From Gammaproteobacteria bacterium (GTDB taxonomy: Bacteria > Pseudomonadota > Gammaproteobacteria > Pseudomonadales > Cellvibrionaceae): 63,007 bases of DNA. The notes under the pieces were generated by a model. It did no database searches. It worked only from the letters and a program-made list of their open reading frames with translations, and had not been told where the DNA came from. Position 1 is the stretch's first letter. Each line of letters begins with the position of its first letter. Positions 60,610 to 63,007 of the stretch are shown here, in pieces. The stretch covers positions 1 through 63,007 of the forward strand of contig JAGKWO010000025.1 in NCBI GenBank assembly GCA_021151835.1, written 5' to 3'. Position numbers and translations under genes: made by a program.

Positions 60610-62657
60610 GTAGTTGCGCCATCCCACACCATAAAACCAACCTGTGCAAAAGTACCAGGCTGCAATGTTGCATTCCAAGCTGCCGGTGTTACCTGATAGG
60701 GATTTGCCCCAACCACAGTACCATTCCAATAGCTGGTGACATTAGTGCCCGGTGCAAATGTAATTACGCCAGCCCAACCAGATATTGGACTGGTGCTTTG
60801 GTTATACACACGGAACCATCCGGTAAAACCACCACTCCAGGAATTGGTAATTTGAAATTCGCAGCGCGTAGGTTTTTGCACAACATTAGCAACAAAGGTT
60901 TTACTCAACACACTGGTAGTTTTTCCATCCGACACGGTTAATTTCACAGTGTAAGAACCAGCAGCAGAATAGTTGTGAGTTGTATTCACCCCTGTTGCAC
61001 TGCTGCCATCACCAAAATCCCAGGCATAGGTTAATGGATTGCTGTCAGGATCGCTGGAACAACTGGCATTTACGGTTAAGGTATTGCCCGCAGCAATATC
61101 AAAACAGGCAACCGGCGGACGATTATTAACAGTTGAGTTGCTCGCTATCCAGGGCAGGGATTTTTGTGCTGTGTTAACTCCATCGCTTACTGACAAGGTC
61201 AAGTTGTATTCACCACCGGTTAAATATTTATAAATAAATATTCCGTTGGTAGATGTAGTCGTTTTTCCATCGCCCCAATTCATACTGAATGATAATGGCT
61301 GACCTTCCGGGTCCAGGCTCGCGGTAGCATCGCAACGCGTTGTGTAAGTGTAATAGGCAATTCCATTTTCAAAATCATCACCTACGGCAACCAATTCTGT
61401 ACAACTCAATTCTGCCACCGGTGGTAAATTGATTGGCGTAGTATCAGCAATAACAATTTGTGCTGTTTTGGTGGCTGACATCATTTGCGCTGTGCCGCGC
61501 AAAGTAATTGTGTAAGTACCTGGAGCGGCATAGGTATGGCTGGCAAACATGCCTGTGCCTGTTGCACCATCACCAAAATCCCAATTAAAACCATCGACAA
61601 CTTTTGATGCACTTGCATCGAGCGTTACTGATGATCCATTCACCTCACTGCTGAATGCCAATTGCGGTGCAGCGTCGTAACTCATGCAGCTATTTGCCGG
61701 AACTGAATATTGGAATGAATTACCCAACTCACCGTCAAACACGGTCAATACCACATTGCCACCACCGTGCGGCAAGGTCACACTGGTATTTGGATTGGTT
61801 GAAGCTGCTGTTATCCCCTGACCAAAATCCCAGGCATAAGTCAGCGCCTGACCGTCTTTATCGGCCGAACCTTTTGCATTAAGCGATGCAGTCAAGCGCG
61901 AAGTGTTGTAAGAAAACACGGCAACAGGTGCGCGATTATTTCCAGCGACTGTGACACTAACCGTATTTTTGTTTACTTTGCTGAGTTTGCCATCGCTAAT
62001 AGTTTGCGTAATCGTATAAGTTCCGGGCGTTTTGTAGCTGTGCCACGCATCATTTGAATTGATGACAACACCATCACCAAAATCAAAACTGTGCGTTAAC
62101 TTATCGCCTTCCGCATCTACAACATTCACACTTTTTACATGCACAGTGTCGTGAGTAATTGCTGCAGTAAATTCACCTTGCGGTGCGGTATTCGGTGGTG
62201 GTGCAATTTGCGTGTGACAAGTCACTACACCGCCAGTACCCGCAGGTTTTTTAAACTGAGCGCTAACAGTTGCAGATTGCCCGGGTAATAAAGGCCCCTG
62301 CCAAGAGGGTTTACGCAGTTCAATTTGCGTTGGTGATATTTGCGTAATAACCGCATCCCAACCAGTGACATAACCTTGCTCGCCGGGAATGGTTAAAAAT
62401 ACTTTCCAAGTATCAATATTTACGGTGCCGGTATTAGTGACAGTTACCGCCACCTGATAACCGGAACCCCAATCATTTACCACCGTAACTTTACAACTGA
62501 GTGCGGTGACCGCTGCCTGACTCGCCGCACTGGATGTAGATACACCCGCGCAAGCCTGGCGCGAACTGGTGCTGGCAACGGACGTTAATGCCAAAGAGGG
62601 AACTGCAAATAATAAAGTTAATGCACACCCTAGGGTTTTAATTAACCGGGATTTCAT
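60570..62657 (-). CDS. Secreted CBM2-PKD(5)-CBM2 cellulose-binding protein
   Basis: A 695-residue exported protein with a signal peptide (about 1-24). An N-terminal family-2 carbohydrate-binding module (about 53-150, with WGSGYQVAVTVTNTG) is followed by five PKD beta domains (motif WDFGDG and variants, about 160-595). A C-terminal CBM2 (CEFQITNSWSGGFTGWFRVY) closes it. No catalytic or anchoring domain is visible. CBM2 modules bind cellulose or xylan, so it should sit on plant polymer; it may bridge fibres, cells or enzymes. It is convergent with the tonB remnant. Confidence 0.92.
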   Translation of the reverse strand: MKSRLIKTLGCALTLLFAVPSLALTSVASTSSRQACAGVSTSSAASQAAVTALSCKVTVVNDWGSGYQVAVTVTNTGTVNIDTWKVFLTIPGEQGYVTGWDAVITQISPTQIELRKPSWQGPLLPGQSATVSAQFKKPAGTGGVVTCHTQIAPPPNTAPQGEFTAAITHDTVHVKSVNVVDAEGDKLTHSFDFGDGVVINSNDAWHSYKTPGTYTITQTISDGKLSKVNKNTVSVTVAGNNRAPVAVFSYNTSRLTASLNAKGSADKDGQALTYAWDFGQGITAASTNPNTSVTLPHGGGNVVLTVFDGELGNSFQYSVPANSCMSYDAAPQLAFSSEVNGSSVTLDASASKVVDGFNWDFGDGATGTGMFASHTYAAPGTYTITLRGTAQMMSATKTAQIVIADTTPINLPPVAELSCTELVAVGDDFENGIAYYTYTTRCDATASLDPEGQPLSFSMNWGDGKTTTSTNGIFIYKYLTGGEYNLTLSVSDGVNTAQKSLPWIASNSTVNNRPPVACFDIAAGNTLTVNASCSSDPDSNPLTYAWDFGDGSSATGVNTTHNYSAAGSYTVKLTVSDGKTTSVLSKTFVANVVQKPTRCEFQITNSWSGGFTGWFRVYNQSTSPISGWAGVITFAPGTNVTSYWNGTVVGANPYQVTPAAWNATLQPGTFAQVGFMVWDGATTHPTPQVSGPSCE

Positions 62658-63007
62658 ACGTACTCCTTAACGAATAGTATTTGTGAAAGGATTAACCTTC
62701 ACCCCTTCCCGGGGAAATAGATATCGAAACTGCAGGCTGTGGAACAAGGAAACCGCCAATACGAAATCACTTCTGGCAACGAGAAGGAATTCAGGCCTAT
62801 AGCTTTTATAGATAGCGCTTTTATTAATAGTTGCTTTAGTCAACTAATGGCTGGTTGATGCAGGAACTTATTATTAGAAATATCTGGCTGATTCTAGGGA
62901 GCGAAAAAAAACCTTTCAATTCACCCGCAAGCCATTGTGCAGTTTTCAATGCCAATAGTTAATGGTTGTAAAATACATCACAAAAAAATTCACCGTTTAT
63001 TTTTACC
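62658..63007. other. Right edge, gene-free
   Basis: About 350 AT-rich bases upstream of the CBM2/PKD gene. It should hold that gene's promoter. No gene, repeat or terminator is clear, and no partial gene enters from the right. Confidence 0.45.

Noticed and set aside
1..63007. CRISPR array, prophage, insertion sequence or tRNA gene
   Set aside because: No regularly spaced repeats, no transposase or phage gene and no tRNA-like fold or T-loop sequence was noticed on reading through the gaps.

Overview
The window reads as chromosomal DNA of a Gram-negative gammaproteobacterium, most like Cellvibrio or a close relative in the Cellvibrionaceae. This is inferred from gene order (rnc-era-recO operon; relA-rlmD-cysM next to a gacS/barA kinase; aat-bpt-infA-clpA-clpS-cspD-icd), from a monomeric isocitrate dehydrogenase, and from a secreted cellulose-binding CBM2/PKD protein and Ser-rich lipoproteins typical of plant-polysaccharide degraders. 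I saw no rRNA, tRNA, CRISPR array, transposase or phage gene. About 50 genes are called.

Layout. 0.5-2.8 kb: a three-gene inner-membrane operon linked to iron uptake (DUF3649, PepSY-TM, DUF3325) behind a possible Fur box. 2.9-6 kb: small genes of unknown role, one of them frameshifted, a 113-bp inverted-repeat element, and rlmE. 6-14 kb: a phytase/esterase-like lipoprotein with a collagen-like stretch, two oxidoreductases, an rRNA methyltransferase and a secreted alpha/beta hydrolase with an unusual C-terminal half. 14-19 kb: the prkA-yeaH-spoVR stress operon. 19-24.5 kb: an N-degron protein-decay cluster (aat, bpt, clpA, clpS) with infA and cspD. 24.5-36.5 kb: icd, rluE, an HD-GYP phosphodiesterase, mazG-relA, rlmD, a CotH-family lipoprotein and cysM. 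36.7-45 kb: a GacS/BarA hybrid kinase, then recO, era, rnc, DUF4845, lepB and lepA.

45-49.2 kb is the most interesting part. A structured noncoding stretch lies upstream of lepA. It is followed by a small secreted Cys protein, a porin, and a three-gene RiPP operon: a secreted Cys-rich precursor with five Glu-x-Lys-Cys repeats, a DUF692 multinuclear iron oxidase and a DUF2063 partner. By family knowledge (bufferins, HvfABC) this should make a copper-binding modified peptide in the periplasm.

49.3-63 kb: hrpA, a heme-oxygenase-fold-like protein beside a hybrid kinase with an altered H-box, an acyltransferase-3 membrane protein, a CorC/HlyC-type protein, an orphan exosortase-associated acyltransferase, a truncated tonB that keeps a strong Fur box, and a CBM2-PKD(5)-CBM2 secreted protein with no catalytic domain. 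Start codons were moved inward where a Shine-Dalgarno sequence or a signal peptide favoured it.
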